This document shows, in pieces, positions 37,112 to 46,621 of a stretch of 64,000 nt of DNA. A program made the position numbers and the translations under genes. The stretch is taken from contig NZ_BMQY01000002.1 of NCBI RefSeq assembly GCF_014648355.1, forward strand, positions 1-64,000, given 5' to 3'. How positions within the stretch are numbered: the first letter of the stretch is position 1; every line of letters begins with the position of its first letter. Under the pieces are notes generated by a model. The model did no database searches, was not told the origin of the DNA, and saw only the letters and a list, made by a program, of their open reading frames with translations. The stretch comes from Couchioplanes azureus. Its GTDB lineage: Bacteria; Actinomycetota; Actinomycetes; Mycobacteriales; Micromonosporaceae.

Positions 37112-38532
37112 GTATCCGGCTTCTCGGCGGAGAGATGGTGCTCTGGTCCGATCTGGACGGCCGGCACGGCCCCGGGCCGGTGCGCGGGCCGGCCTGGGCA
37201 CCGCTGTTCGCCTCGGCGCGCGGCCGCACGCTGGTGGCCGGCCCGCACGACGCCGCTCTGGTCCGCCGGGCCGGATCCGGCGACCTCGCGGTGCTGGTCC
37301 GCGGCCTGCCGGACGCCGAACGGCTGGCCGCGTCGCTCGACGCCGCCGTGTACTGCGGCGGGATCGCGAAGCTGCCCGCCGAGGAGCGGTTCGACACCGT
37401 TCTCGCGCTGGACGGCCTGGAACGCCTCGCCTCGGCCGAGGGCGACGAGCCGGACTGGGGCGAGCGGCTGGCCGGGCTGGCTGCCGTGCTGCGTCCCGGC
37501 GGCACCCTCGTCCTCGGCGTGGCGAACCTGTGCGGGGTCCACCGGCTGACGGCGGCGCCGCGACCGCTGACCGACTCGGACTGGACGCCGGCCGCCGCTC
37601 ACGACCGCACCCGGCCGGCGGGCCTGGCGGGGGTGCCGGAGGCGCTCGCCGCGGCCGGGCTCGACGTCGTCCGCACGTACGCCGCATTCCTCGACCCGGT
37701 GGCGCCCGACGTGCTGTTCGACGTCGCCGTGCTCGGCGACGACACGATCCGCGGCTACGTGGAGGCGACGCTGAGCCGCGGCACCGTCCCCGCGGCGGGG
37801 ACGCTGTCGGACCCGGTCGCGCTCGCCGTCGACGCGGCCGCGCACGGGCTGGCCCCGGCGCTGGCACCCGGATGGGTCGTGGTGGCACGCCACCGCCCGG
37901 CCCGCGACGCCGGAACTCTGCCCGACGTCCTCACCGCGACGGGAGCCGCGTGGCGCCGGGACCTGCCGCCCGGCCGTACGCTGTCCAGCCTCGTCGCCGG
38001 CGCGGCCGCCCGCCGTGACCTGCCCGGGCTGCGCGCGATTCTGACGCGGTGGCAGGCCGGGCCGCATGCCGGCGTGCCGGCCGGTCAGATGATCATCGGA
38101 CCGGGCGGCGAGCGGACCGCGCTGGTGCCGGCGGGTGACCCGGACGCCGCGCTGCACGACCTCGCCGTCAGCCTGCTGCGCGGCGGTGCGCACCCGTGGC
38201 CGGCGGTGACCGGGCCGGCGGACCTGGCCGCCACCCTCGGGGCGATGACCGGCCGGGACGTGGACCCGCGCCACCTGCCGGCCGCGGCGGCCCCGGCGTC
38301 GGTCGCCGGGCTGATCGCCGACCGCGACCGGCTGAGCCGGGAGCTGGCCGCGGCCCGGGCCCAGCTGACCTGGTACGAGGAGTCGCTGGACGCGGCCGAG
38401 TCGGACCTGGCCCGCGCCCGGCGTACCGTCGAGCTGCTCAGCGCCCGGGGCGCCGCCCGGGCGGGACGGAGGCTGGCGGGCGGGGTCCGCGCGGCCGTGC
38501 GGGGCGGCCGCTGGTTGCTGCCCCGTCGCTGA
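37108..38532 (+). CDS. Methyltransferase-like protein with C-terminal coiled coil
   Basis: 474 residues, starting within ATGA of the previous stop. Residues ~60-240 resemble a class I methyltransferase core: FDTVLALDGLERL followed by LRPGGTLVLGVANL matches the motif II-III region, although the SAM-binding glycine loop is weak, so activity is uncertain. A middle region has no recognised family, and residues ~405-450 form a coiled coil (DRDRLSRELAAARAQ). The product may modify or scaffold the glycan machinery. Its 3' end overlaps the convergent GT4 gene by 95 bases. Confidence 0.65.
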   Translation: MSIRLLGGEMVLWSDLDGRHGPGPVRGPAWAPLFASARGRTLVAGPHDAALVRRAGSGDLAVLVRGLPDAERLAASLDAAVYCGGIAKLPAEERFDTVLALDGLERLASAEGDEPDWGERLAGLAAVLRPGGTLVLGVANLCGVHRLTAAPRPLTDSDWTPAAAHDRTRPAGLAGVPEALAAAGLDVVRTYAAFLDPVAPDVLFDVAVLGDDTIRGYVEATLSRGTVPAAGTLSDPVALAVDAAAHGLAPALAPGWVVVARHRPARDAGTLPDVLTATGAAWRRDLPPGRTLSSLVAGAAARRDLPGLRAILTRWQAGPHAGVPAGQMIIGPGGERTALVPAGDPDAALHDLAVSLLRGGAHPWPAVTGPADLAATLGAMTGRDVDPRHLPAAAAPASVAGLIADRDRLSRELAAARAQLTWYEESLDAAESDLARARRTVELLSARGAARAGRRLAGGVRAAVRGGRWLLPRR

Positions 38533-39616
38533 CCTCCTCGTAGAAGCCCTCCAGCAGCCCGGTCTGCCGGTGCAGGTCGAAGTGCGTGGCGGCGTACGCC
38601 CGCGCCTGACGGCCGAGCCGCTGCCGCAGCTCCTCGTCGGTCAGCAGCCGCCGCAGGTGGGCGGCCAGCGCGGCCGGGTCCCCCTCCGCGCCGAGCAGCC
38701 CGGTCTCGCCGTGGACGACCGCCTCGGGGATGCCGCTGTGCCGGGTGGACACCACCGGAACACCCCGTGCGGACGCCTCCAGGATCGTCGTGGGCAGCCC
38801 TTCCATGTCGCCGTCCGGCGCGGTGCGCGAGGGCGCCGCGAGGATCCGCGACGCGGCGAGCGCCCGCCGGACCTCGCCGTGGTCCTGCATGCCGAGGAAC
38901 GTCGCGTCCAGCCGCAGCACCGCCGCGCGCTCGCGGGCGGCCGCGGCGAGCGGGCCGTCGCCGATGAACACCGCCCGGGGCCGGAGGTCGGCGAGCATGC
39001 CGAGCGCCGTGACGAGGTCGCCGGTCCCCTTCTTCGGCACGAACCGGCCGACGAAGGCGACGTCCCAGCGCGTCGGCGCCGGCGGGCCGGCCGGCGGGAT
39101 GGTCACGCCGGTGTGGTGCACCCGGATGCGGGCGGGGTCGGCGCCGTGAGCGAGCGCCAGATCCCGCAACGGCGCGGAGACCGCCAGGACGAGCGCCGCG
39201 CGGCGGAGCACGACGCGCAGGTGGCGGCGGTGGCGCGCGCCGCGTACGCCGCCGGCCCGCGGCTGCCGGCTCACGTCGTGGCCGTGCAGGGTCACCACCA
39301 GCGGCGCACCGGCCTCCGCCGCGGCGCGGTGGACGAGCCAGCCGTCGCCGGCGAAGTGCGCGTGCACGACCGCGGGTGCCGTCTCGGCCAGTGCCGCGGA
39401 CAGCCGGGGCGAGCGACCGGTCAGGCGCAGGCGCAGGAAGCCGGCCGGGTCGCCGGGGAACACGATGACGTCGTCGTCGCGGGCCTGTGCGGACGCGACC
39501 CGGGTGGCACCGACGAAGGTCGCTCGCCAGCGCCGCAGGGCGAGGCCCTGGTCGCGGATGAACGTCTCGGACGCGGCGAGCAGCCCGCTGCGCCAGATGA
39601 CGACGCGCCTAGGCAC
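38438..39616 (-). CDS. GT4-family glycosyltransferase
   Basis: 392 residues, GT-B fold. The N-terminal half contains VVHAHFAGDGW and VVTLHGHDVSR; the C-terminal half has VAFVGRFVPKKGTGDL for nucleotide-sugar binding and EGLPTTILEASARGVPV, the E-x7-E signature of retaining GT4 enzymes. About 30 C-terminal residues are Arg/Pro rich and lie antisense to the end of the methyltransferase-like gene. Start ATG 39616 overlaps the stop of the upstream GT2 gene by 8 bases, so the two are coupled. Sugar donor and acceptor unknown. Confidence 0.9.
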   Translation of the reverse strand: MPRRVVIWRSGLLAASETFIRDQGLALRRWRATFVGATRVASAQARDDDVIVFPGDPAGFLRLRLTGRSPRLSAALAETAPAVVHAHFAGDGWLVHRAAAEAGAPLVVTLHGHDVSRQPRAGGVRGARHRRHLRVVLRRAALVLAVSAPLRDLALAHGADPARIRVHHTGVTIPPAGPPAPTRWDVAFVGRFVPKKGTGDLVTALGMLADLRPRAVFIGDGPLAAAARERAAVLRLDATFLGMQDHGEVRRALAASRILAAPSRTAPDGDMEGLPTTILEASARGVPVVSTRHSGIPEAVVHGETGLLGAEGDPAALAAHLRRLLTDEELRQRLGRQARAYAATHFDLHRQTGLLEGFYEEVSDGAATSGRPARPRGPRPPASVPPGRRPGR

Positions 39617-40550
39617 GGCGGCTCCGGCCCAGCAGCCGATCCCGCAGGGCCCGCCGCAGATGCGGCGGGAGCAGCCAGATCTGCAGGTGCGTCAGGTAGT
39701 CGAGAAGACCGGGCCGGCCGTGGGAGCGGGCCTCGCTCAGCAGCTCGCGGAACACCGCCGGGCGGTGCGTGCCGGCGGCCATCGAACTGATCACGCTCAG
39801 CGTGAATACCGCGTACGCCCGCGGGGTGAACAGCTCCCGGCTGCGGCGCAACCAGGCCAGCTGCGACTCCCACGGCATGTCCAGGCTGATCCGCTCGCGG
39901 TCCTCGTCGGTGTGCCAGATCACCAGCGGCTCCTCGGCGACCCGCAGCGCCGTGCCGGGGTGGCGGAGCGCGCGCAACGCCCAGTCCAGCTCCTGCTGGC
40001 GGCGCAGGCCCACCGTGAAGGGCACCGCCCGCAGCAGCTCCGTGGGCGCCAGGATGGTGGAGGTCTGGATGAAGCCCTCGCCGTGGAACAGCCCGCGGCG
40101 CACCGTGAAGTACTCGCTGAGATGCTCCTGCGGGCGCGGCAGCCGGCGCGGCATGACCAGCTCGGCGCGCGGCGTACGGTTGATCAGGCGGCTGGCGGCG
40201 ATCGGCAACGGCACGTCCATGCCGCGCACCAGCTCCAGCTGGGCCGCGAGCTTGCCGGGAAGCCATTCGTCGTCGTCGTCGAGCAGCGCCGTCCACGGCG
40301 AGCGCGCCTGGCGGGCCCCGACGTTGCGGGCGTGCGGAGCGCCGCGGCGCTCGGGCAGCGTCACGACCCGCACCCGCGGGTCGCCGATCTCGGCCAGGGC
40401 CTTCGGCGTGTCGTCGTCCGGCCCGTCCACGACGACGATCACCTCGAGGTCCGGGATCGTCTGGCCGGCCACGCTCCGGACGGCGCGGGCCACCAGGTGC
40501 GGGCGGTTGCGCGTGGGAATGACCACGCTGACCGCGGGGATGGCGTCCAT
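39609..40550 (-). CDS. GT2-family glycosyltransferase
   Basis: 313 residues, soluble GT-A enzyme. It begins VSVVIPTRNRPHLVARAV, carries the nucleotide-binding VVDGPDDDTP segment and LLDDDDEWLPG (DxD metal site), then a downstream base region (RRQQELDWALRA, the ED/W-type motif). The C-terminus is basic and could be membrane peripheral. It belongs to the same transcript as the GT4 gene (8-base overlap) and follows the P-type ATPase gene, from which it is separated by a hairpin. Likely a step in exopolysaccharide or glycolipid assembly. Confidence 0.9.
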   Translation of the reverse strand: MDAIPAVSVVIPTRNRPHLVARAVRSVAGQTIPDLEVIVVVDGPDDDTPKALAEIGDPRVRVVTLPERRGAPHARNVGARQARSPWTALLDDDDEWLPGKLAAQLELVRGMDVPLPIAASRLINRTPRAELVMPRRLPRPQEHLSEYFTVRRGLFHGEGFIQTSTILAPTELLRAVPFTVGLRRQQELDWALRALRHPGTALRVAEEPLVIWHTDEDRERISLDMPWESQLAWLRRSRELFTPRAYAVFTLSVISSMAAGTHRPAVFRELLSEARSHGRPGLLDYLTHLQIWLLPPHLRRALRDRLLGRSRRA

Positions 40551-40574
40551 GCCGTCGGAAGCTAGGTGCCGACT

Positions 40575-40604
40575 GCGTCCGCTCGCTGAACAGCGGGTGG
40601 ACGC
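40575..40604 (-). terminator. Hairpin terminator after the P-type ATPase gene
   Basis: A 14-bp stem with two G-U pairs (arms 40575-40588 and 40591-40604) immediately follows the ATPase stop codon on the minus strand. It should separate that gene from the GT2-GT4 pair downstream. Confidence 0.7.
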
Positions 40605-43600
40605 TCATCGACGGTCAGCGATACCGGTCGGTCGGCCACCGCCGGCGGCTTCGTCCGTCCGGCCGGCCTGCGATGCGCCGGTGACGAGGCGTCCGCCCGC
40701 GGCGGCGAGGGCGACGCCGGCCGCGGACGCCACGGCGGCGATGGACCAGGCGACCGGCCCGAGCGGACGGCAGCCGAAGAACAGGCTGGTGGGCGGGGCC
40801 TGCAGGAGCAGGACGAGGGCGGCAGCGGAGCCGGCCGCGGCGGCCAGCACGAGCGGGTCCCCGCGGGAGGCGACGGCGGTCTGGGCCAGCTGCGCGCCGA
40901 TCAGCGAGGCGAGGGCCACGGTGCCGGCCCGGCCCGGGGTGCCGGTGGCCCGGGCGGCCAGCCAGCCGCCGGTGGCGGCCAGGCCGGTCGCGGCGGCGCG
41001 CACGACGGTGTCGCGGATCAGCGACTCGCCCAGCGAGCTGTCGGGCCCCTCCCGCAGCAGCTGCTCCGGGGTGGTGTCGCGGGGCGGCCGCACGGCCAGG
41101 GCCAGCGCGGGCAGCAGGTCGGTGACCAGGTTGACCAGCAGCAGCTGGCGGGCGTTCAGGGGCGGGGTGGCCGCCAGCAGGCTGCTGCCGAGGGTGAAGC
41201 CGATCTCGCCGAGGTTGCCGCCGAGCAGCAGTGCGACGCTGTCGCGCACCGAGGCCCACATGGCGCGGCCCTCCACGACGGCGTCGACGATCGTCTCGAT
41301 CCGGTCGTCGGTGACGATGAGGTCGGCGGCCTCCCGGGCGGCGGCGGTGGCCCCGGCGCCGACGGCGACGCCGACGTCGGCCAGGCGGATCGCGGGGGCG
41401 TCGTTGGCGCCATCGCCGGTCATCGCCACGATGCGGCCGTTGCGGCGCAGCATGCGGGCGATGGTCACCTTGTGGGCGGGGCTGACCCGGGCGAAGACGC
41501 TGGCGTGGTCGACCAGGCGGGCCAGCTCGTCGTCGGTGCAGGCGTCCAGCTGCGCCCCGGTGACCGGCGGGTGTCCGTCGAGGATGCCCAGCTCGGCGGC
41601 GATGGCCCGGGCGGTGCTCGGATGGTCGCCGGTGAGCATGGCGACCTCCACGCCCGCGGACCGCAGCTGGCGTACCGCCGCGGCCGCGGTGGGCCGTACC
41701 GGGTCGGCGAGGCCGAGCAGACCGCAGAACTCGAGGTCGTCGACGCGGTCGTCGTCGAGGTGCCGGCGCGCCGACGCGGCGCGCTCGGCGATGGCGAGGA
41801 CCCGGTAGCCGCGGCGCGCGAGCCGCTCCACCTGCTCGGCGAGCAGCTCCCGGCCGGGCGCGTCCAGGGGCGCGGGAGCGCCGTGCGCACCGCGCCGGGT
41901 GACGCAGCGGGGCAGCACGGTCTCGGGGGCGCCCTTGACGCTGATGAGCCGGCCGCCGGCGCTGTCGCCGAGCACGGCGTGGAAGCCGCGGCCGGGCTCG
42001 AAGGGCAGCTCGCGCACCTGCCGCCAGCCCGGCGCCGCATCGGCGACGGCGACGCCGGCGGCGCGGCCGCCGTCGGCCACGGCCCGGTCGGTGGGGTGGG
42101 GCAGCAGCTCGCCGCCGGCGGCGACCGGGGTGGCCCGCAGCGCCGCGGCCAGCACGGCCCGCCGCTGCCCGGTCAGCGCGGCGGCCGGCTCGTCGGTCGC
42201 GCCGTCGCTGACGCAGCCGAGGGAGATGCGCCCGGCGGTCAGGGTGCCGGTCTTGTCGAAGCAGACCACGTCCACCCGGCCCAGCGCCTCCATGGTGCGC
42301 GGGTTGCGTACCAGCACGTTGCGCCGCGACAACCGCCGCGCCGCGGCCAGCTGGGCGACCGTGGCCACGAACGGCAGCCCCTCGGGCACCGCGGCCACGG
42401 CCAGGGCCACCGCGTCGCCGACGCTCGCGGCGAACCGGCCGCGCAGCGCACCGACGCCGAGCAGCGCGCCGGCCGCGGCCACCGCGACCGGCACCGAGGC
42501 GGCGGTCATCCGCTGCAGCCGCGCCTCCACCCCACCGCCGGTCGGTGCGCCGGCGACGGCGGCGATGCTCCGCCCGGCCTCGGTGGCCCGGCCGACGGCG
42601 ACCACCACGGCGGTGGCGGTGCCGGCGGCCACGGTGCTGCCGGCGTAGAGCATGCTGGTGCGCTTCGCGACGGCCGCCGCGACGCTGGGCGCGGCGCTCT
42701 TGGGCACGGGCAGGGACTCGCCCGTCAGCGCGGACTCGTCCATCTCCAGCGCATCCGCCTCGACGAGCCGGCAGTCGGCCGGGACCGCGTCGCCGGACCG
42801 CAGCGTGATCACGTCACCGGGTACCAGATCGTCGGCGTTGCCGGTGCGTTCGGCGCCGCCGCGGCGCAGCCGTACCCGCAGCGCGGTGGTGTCCACCAGC
42901 CGGCGCAGGGCGCGGGACGCCGCCAGCCGCTGCACCCCGCCCAGCAAGGCGTTGCCCAGCAGGACGCCGCCCACCAGGCCGGCGTCACCGACCGACCCGG
43001 TCGCCGCCGACACCCCCGCCCCGGCGGCGAGCGGGGCCGTCAACGGCGTGTCCAGCTCGGCGACGGTGGCCGCCAGCAGTCCCTGGGGCTCGTCGTCGTC
43101 GACCGCGGTGGGCGCCGGGCGGCGGGCGGCGGCCTCGTCCTCGCTGAGCCCCGCCGCGGAGCTGTCCAGGCGCCGCCACACCTCGGCCAGCGGCCAGGCG
43201 TGCCAGGGCCGCGCATCGGCAGCGACCGGCACGCCACGGCGGGCGAGCCCGGCCACCGACCATCCGCCGGCGGCGATGCCGGCCAGGGCGGTCAGGCTGA
43301 TCGGCACGGTGGCGCGGTCGCCGGCGCCGGCCTGCGGGCCGGTGAAGCCGACCACGGCGCCGGTGGCCGTGCCGAGCGCGGCCAGCCGTGCGGCGCGCAG
43401 GCCGTTGGCGCGGGCGCCGGCCGCGCCGTGCAACGCCAGCCACACCTCGCCCAGGCCCGGCCCGCACAGCAGGTGAGCGCCCCACGGGGGGCGCGGACCG
43501 GCGCCGACGACGCCGATGCCGCAGTCCGCCGCGGTCAGGGCGACGTCGTTGCGGCCGCCGACGAGGACGACCACGGCACCCTGCTGCTGCAACCGCCGTA

Positions 43601-45068
43601 CGGACGCGCCCAGCCGGGTCCCGCCCGCCACGGTGTCGTCGGCGCCGAGGCGCTCGGCGATGCCCGCGGACCGGCCGGCGACCACCACCCGGCCCACCGC
43701 GCGGGCCGCCTCCACGACCGCCTCGGCCAGAGGCGCGATCTCCGCCGCGACCACCACGGTCGCGACCAGGCGTCCCTGCGTGTGCAGGGCGAGCCGGTGG
43801 TGGCCGGGGGCGCGGGACCCGCGGGCGCGCAGCTCCGCGGGAACGGAGGTCCCCACCCGGGACGGCGGTCCCAGCCGCCACGCGTCCTTCTCCACGACGG
43901 TGCCGGGGCGCCACTCGTCGAGCAGCAGCCGTGCCCGGTGCGCCAGCTGCGGGTCGGGCCGCTCGTCGACCGGGTGCAGCTCGACCACGACGAGCCGGCC
44001 GGTGGTCAGCACCGCGGCATCGACGACGACGGTGTCGGCGCGATCCAGCCGGCGCAGGGCGGCGGGGTCACGGACCACCACGCCGCGCTCGGCCAGCAGC
44101 CGGCCCAGCCGCGCCGCGTAGGCCTCGCGGCCCATCCGGGCGGCCTTCGGCGCGGCCACCGTCACCACCCGGGCCGCGCGCTGCACGCCCCCCAGCGCGG
44201 CGACCGCCGCCGCCGGCGCGGCCAGGCGCGCGACCCAGCCGAGATACCGCTCGGCCGGTCCCGGAGGCAGCGGGACCGGCCGGACCGGCATCCGTGCCGG
44301 GGGCACCGCGGCGCTGTGCGCGTCGACGACCAGCTCCGGCTCCCGCCGCGACCAGCCGGCCACCCGGGCGCGGGCCTCGCTCCACTGCACCGCGCGCAGC
44401 ACCGCCTCGGCCACCGAGGACAGCGGGGTCTGCGCGGCGGCGGCCAGCCCGGCGGCGGTGACCGACCCCGCCAGCTCCGCGGCGGCGTCACCGAGGTGCT
44501 GCCGCAGCCGGTCGCGCAGCCACGGCACCACGTCGGTCACCGCGGTCACCGCGGTCACCTCCGCGGGCAGCGGGGCCAGCCGCAGCAGCCGCCCTCCCAG
44601 GGCCGCACCGGCGCCGGCGACGTGCGTGATCAGGCCGAGCGCGGCCGTACGGGCGGGCCCGGCGTCCCCGGGATGCGGTGCACGGCCGCCCGGGAGGGTG
44701 GCGTCCACTCCGTACTCGCGGCACACCTCGGCGACGGCCGCCGCCAGCCGGCCCACGTCGGCGCCGGCGCCGGCGTCGACCACCAGGCAGCCCAGCGGCG
44801 CGTTCACCGCGGCCCAGCGCACCCCCTCGAGCTCCTGCGCCGCCGCCACCAGTGCCGCCGGCCATCCCTGCGCCGCGGTGCCGTCCAGGCCCGGCACGCC
44901 CAGGTGCACCCGGCCCGGCCGCGACCACACCGCCGGGCCGCCGTCGCCGCGCGCCGCCCGCACCACCGGCCGCGTGGCATGCCGCAGCACCTCGCCCGCC
45001 GTGCTCCGTCCCCTCCCGGGCCCCGCCTCGGACCGTCGCGTCACGGACACCGCCGAGTTCTTCGCCAC
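40605..45068 (-). CDS. Large cation-transporting P-type ATPase (CtpI-like)
   Basis: 1487 residues from GTG 45068, chosen because AAGGAAG lies 6 bases upstream; an ATG at 45155 lacks such a site. The first ~640 residues contain an HMA-like fold without the CxxC pair, helices, and a second degenerate haloacid-dehalogenase-like segment. The catalytic half has TGES (782-785), a PEGLPF membrane motif, DKTGTLT with phosphorylated Asp938, KGAPE in the nucleotide domain and TGDGANDAP near 1217, then four or more C-terminal helices. PEGL rather than CPC argues against a soft-metal pump and for P2-like Ca/Mg-type transport. It matches mycobacterial CtpI in size and layout; the ion is unknown. Confidence 0.88.
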   Translation of the reverse strand: MAKNSAVSVTRRSEAGPGRGRSTAGEVLRHATRPVVRAARGDGGPAVWSRPGRVHLGVPGLDGTAAQGWPAALVAAAQELEGVRWAAVNAPLGCLVVDAGAGADVGRLAAAVAEVCREYGVDATLPGGRAPHPGDAGPARTAALGLITHVAGAGAALGGRLLRLAPLPAEVTAVTAVTDVVPWLRDRLRQHLGDAAAELAGSVTAAGLAAAAQTPLSSVAEAVLRAVQWSEARARVAGWSRREPELVVDAHSAAVPPARMPVRPVPLPPGPAERYLGWVARLAAPAAAVAALGGVQRAARVVTVAAPKAARMGREAYAARLGRLLAERGVVVRDPAALRRLDRADTVVVDAAVLTTGRLVVVELHPVDERPDPQLAHRARLLLDEWRPGTVVEKDAWRLGPPSRVGTSVPAELRARGSRAPGHHRLALHTQGRLVATVVVAAEIAPLAEAVVEAARAVGRVVVAGRSAGIAERLGADDTVAGGTRLGASVRRLQQQGAVVVLVGGRNDVALTAADCGIGVVGAGPRPPWGAHLLCGPGLGEVWLALHGAAGARANGLRAARLAALGTATGAVVGFTGPQAGAGDRATVPISLTALAGIAAGGWSVAGLARRGVPVAADARPWHAWPLAEVWRRLDSSAAGLSEDEAAARRPAPTAVDDDEPQGLLAATVAELDTPLTAPLAAGAGVSAATGSVGDAGLVGGVLLGNALLGGVQRLAASRALRRLVDTTALRVRLRRGGAERTGNADDLVPGDVITLRSGDAVPADCRLVEADALEMDESALTGESLPVPKSAAPSVAAAVAKRTSMLYAGSTVAAGTATAVVVAVGRATEAGRSIAAVAGAPTGGGVEARLQRMTAASVPVAVAAAGALLGVGALRGRFAASVGDAVALAVAAVPEGLPFVATVAQLAAARRLSRRNVLVRNPRTMEALGRVDVVCFDKTGTLTAGRISLGCVSDGATDEPAAALTGQRRAVLAAALRATPVAAGGELLPHPTDRAVADGGRAAGVAVADAAPGWRQVRELPFEPGRGFHAVLGDSAGGRLISVKGAPETVLPRCVTRRGAHGAPAPLDAPGRELLAEQVERLARRGYRVLAIAERAASARRHLDDDRVDDLEFCGLLGLADPVRPTAAAAVRQLRSAGVEVAMLTGDHPSTARAIAAELGILDGHPPVTGAQLDACTDDELARLVDHASVFARVSPAHKVTIARMLRRNGRIVAMTGDGANDAPAIRLADVGVAVGAGATAAAREAADLIVTDDRIETIVDAVVEGRAMWASVRDSVALLLGGNLGEIGFTLGSSLLAATPPLNARQLLLVNLVTDLLPALALAVRPPRDTTPEQLLREGPDSSLGESLIRDTVVRAAATGLAATGGWLAARATGTPGRAGTVALASLIGAQLAQTAVASRGDPLVLAAAAGSAAALVLLLQAPPTSLFFGCRPLGPVAWSIAAVASAAGVALAAAGGRLVTGASQAGRTDEAAGGGRPTGIADRR

Positions 45069-45371
45069 AGTGGCTTCCTTCCCAGGTCCTCGCATGGCCG
45101 GCGGGCGGGGCGCCGCCGTCATGTGCGCGCCATGATCGCGTTGGCGGATGTTCATGCGGACGACTCACGTCCTGGGTGGACATGACCGTCAGTTTTCTAT
45201 CCAAGCGCGCTAAAACTACGGATCAGCGAACATGTGGTGACACTGAGTCAATACATCGGGGATTGTCCAACGGATGGACGCATTCATCGCCGTCATGATC
45301 CGGCGCGGTAGTCTCCTGAGGAGCACCGCGTTCCAAGAGACCTGTCGATCTGTTTTCCCTCAGGAGGGCAC
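45069..45371. other. AT-richer divergent intergenic region
   Basis: About 303 bases between the divergent ATPase and SDR genes, noticeably AT-richer around 45185-45250. It contains a 6-bp inverted repeat AGTTTT/AAAACT (45191-45196 and 45212-45217) around a palindromic AGCGCGCT (45204-45211), a possible operator. No gene is seen. Confidence 0.4.
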
Positions 45372-46172
45372 GTGGAGTTCCACGGACGGGCGGCGCTGAT
45401 CACCGGGGCGTCGAGTGGCATCGGCGCCGCGTACGCACGGGAGTTCGCGGCCCGCGGCGCCGATCTCGTGCTGGTCGCCCGCAGCGAGGGGGCGATGCAC
45501 CGCCTGGCCGACGAGCTGCGCGGCACACACGGCCGCCAGGTGCACGTCGTGCCCGCGGACCTCGCCGAGCCCGGCGCCGCGGACCGGGTGGCCACGCGCG
45601 TGGCCGCGCTCGGTGTCGACGTCGACGTGCTGGTCAACAACGCGGGCTTCGGGATGCACGGTGACTTCGCCGCCGCCGACGCCGGCCGGATCACCGAGCA
45701 GATCCAGCTCAACTGCGTCGCCCTGGTCGACCTGACGCGGCGGTTCCTGCCCGCCATGGTGGCCCGCGGACGGGGGGCGGTCGTCAACGTGGCGAGCACG
45801 GCGGCGTTCCAGCCGTTGCCGCACATGGCGGTGTACGGCGCCACGAAGGCCTTCGTGCTGTCGTTCAGCGAGGCGCTGTACGCCGAGGTCAAGCCCGCCG
45901 GGGTCAGGGTCGTCGCGATCTGCCCGGGCGCGACGGAGACGCCGTTCTTCGACGTGGCCGGCGAGGACGCGGCGGTCGGCAAGAAGCGCACCCCGCAACA
46001 GGTGGTGGCGACGACGCTGGCGGCCCTGGGGCGCGGCCGGCCGAGCCGGGTCGACGGCCTGGCCAACGCGCTGCTGGCGGTGGCCACGAGGTGGGCGCCG
46101 AGGCGGATGGTCATCGCGATGGCGGGCCGCCTGACCGCACCCCGGGAGCAGCCGGTCACCACCACGGGGTAG
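45372..46172 (+). CDS. Short-chain dehydrogenase/reductase
   Basis: 266 residues. Rossmann-fold SDR with TGASSGIG for NAD(P) binding, NNAGF, the catalytic Ser in VNVASTAAF, and YGATKAF holding the Tyr-x3-Lys pair. PGATETPFF follows. A classic SDR of the DltE/oxidoreductase type; the substrate cannot be predicted. GTG 45372 has AGGAGGG 4 bases upstream. The C-terminus ends in a basic amphipathic stretch (RWAPRRMVIAMAGRL) that may touch the membrane. Confidence 0.93.
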   Translation: MEFHGRAALITGASSGIGAAYAREFAARGADLVLVARSEGAMHRLADELRGTHGRQVHVVPADLAEPGAADRVATRVAALGVDVDVLVNNAGFGMHGDFAAADAGRITEQIQLNCVALVDLTRRFLPAMVARGRGAVVNVASTAAFQPLPHMAVYGATKAFVLSFSEALYAEVKPAGVRVVAICPGATETPFFDVAGEDAAVGKKRTPQQVVATTLAALGRGRPSRVDGLANALLAVATRWAPRRMVIAMAGRLTAPREQPVTTTG

Positions 46173-46279
46173 CGGGAAGGGAGGGCATGCCCCCCACAAA
46201 TCCCGGCGGGTGTCCTCATACCGGCCGACTGGGCTCCCGGTTTGCCCGAGAATGGCGGTGTGAGGACGGGGGAGATCTC

Positions 46280-46618
46280 GTGACGGTCATTTCGCAGGGG
46301 TACCCGCTGTGGTGCGCGACCCAGGACGGCAGTGACGTGCGAGCCGGCCGGGTGGTCGGCTGGATGTCGGAGCAACCGTCGCCCGAGATCCCGGCCAGGG
46401 AGAAGATCGCCGACGCGGCGGCGGCGTCCGGCGCCGACGCCCGGTTCTCTCCGCTGGTGACGTGGGATCCGCCGCACGGCGCCCTGGTGGCGGCCGGCCT
46501 CGTCCGCTGCGGGCGGGACAAGAACGGTCAGTTCGTACCGTTGCACTTCGGCGACACCCGCGAGGAAGCGGTCGCCGCCGCGACCGCCGCCGCGCAGAAG
46601 CCGCCCGGCCCGTCCTGA
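46280..46618 (+). CDS. Hypothetical protein
   Basis: 112 residues from GTG 46280, with GGGGAGA upstream. The N-terminus (VISQGYPLWCATQ) and central WDPPHGALVAAGLV are the only distinctive parts; the remainder is Ala-rich with a helical C-terminus (DTREEAVAAATAAAQK). No domain is recognised and no signal peptide is evident. It ends 3 bases before the stop of the convergent Tat-secreted protein gene. Confidence 0.6.
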   Translation: MTVISQGYPLWCATQDGSDVRAGRVVGWMSEQPSPEIPAREKIADAAAASGADARFSPLVTWDPPHGALVAAGLVRCGRDKNGQFVPLHFGDTREEAVAAATAAAQKPPGPS

Positions 46619-46621
46619 GCG

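Noticed and set aside
41472..45185. 1237-residue open frame opposite the P-type ATPase
   Set aside because: No domain, Gly, Arg and Gln rich; shadow of the ATPase, whose signature motifs are all on the other strand.
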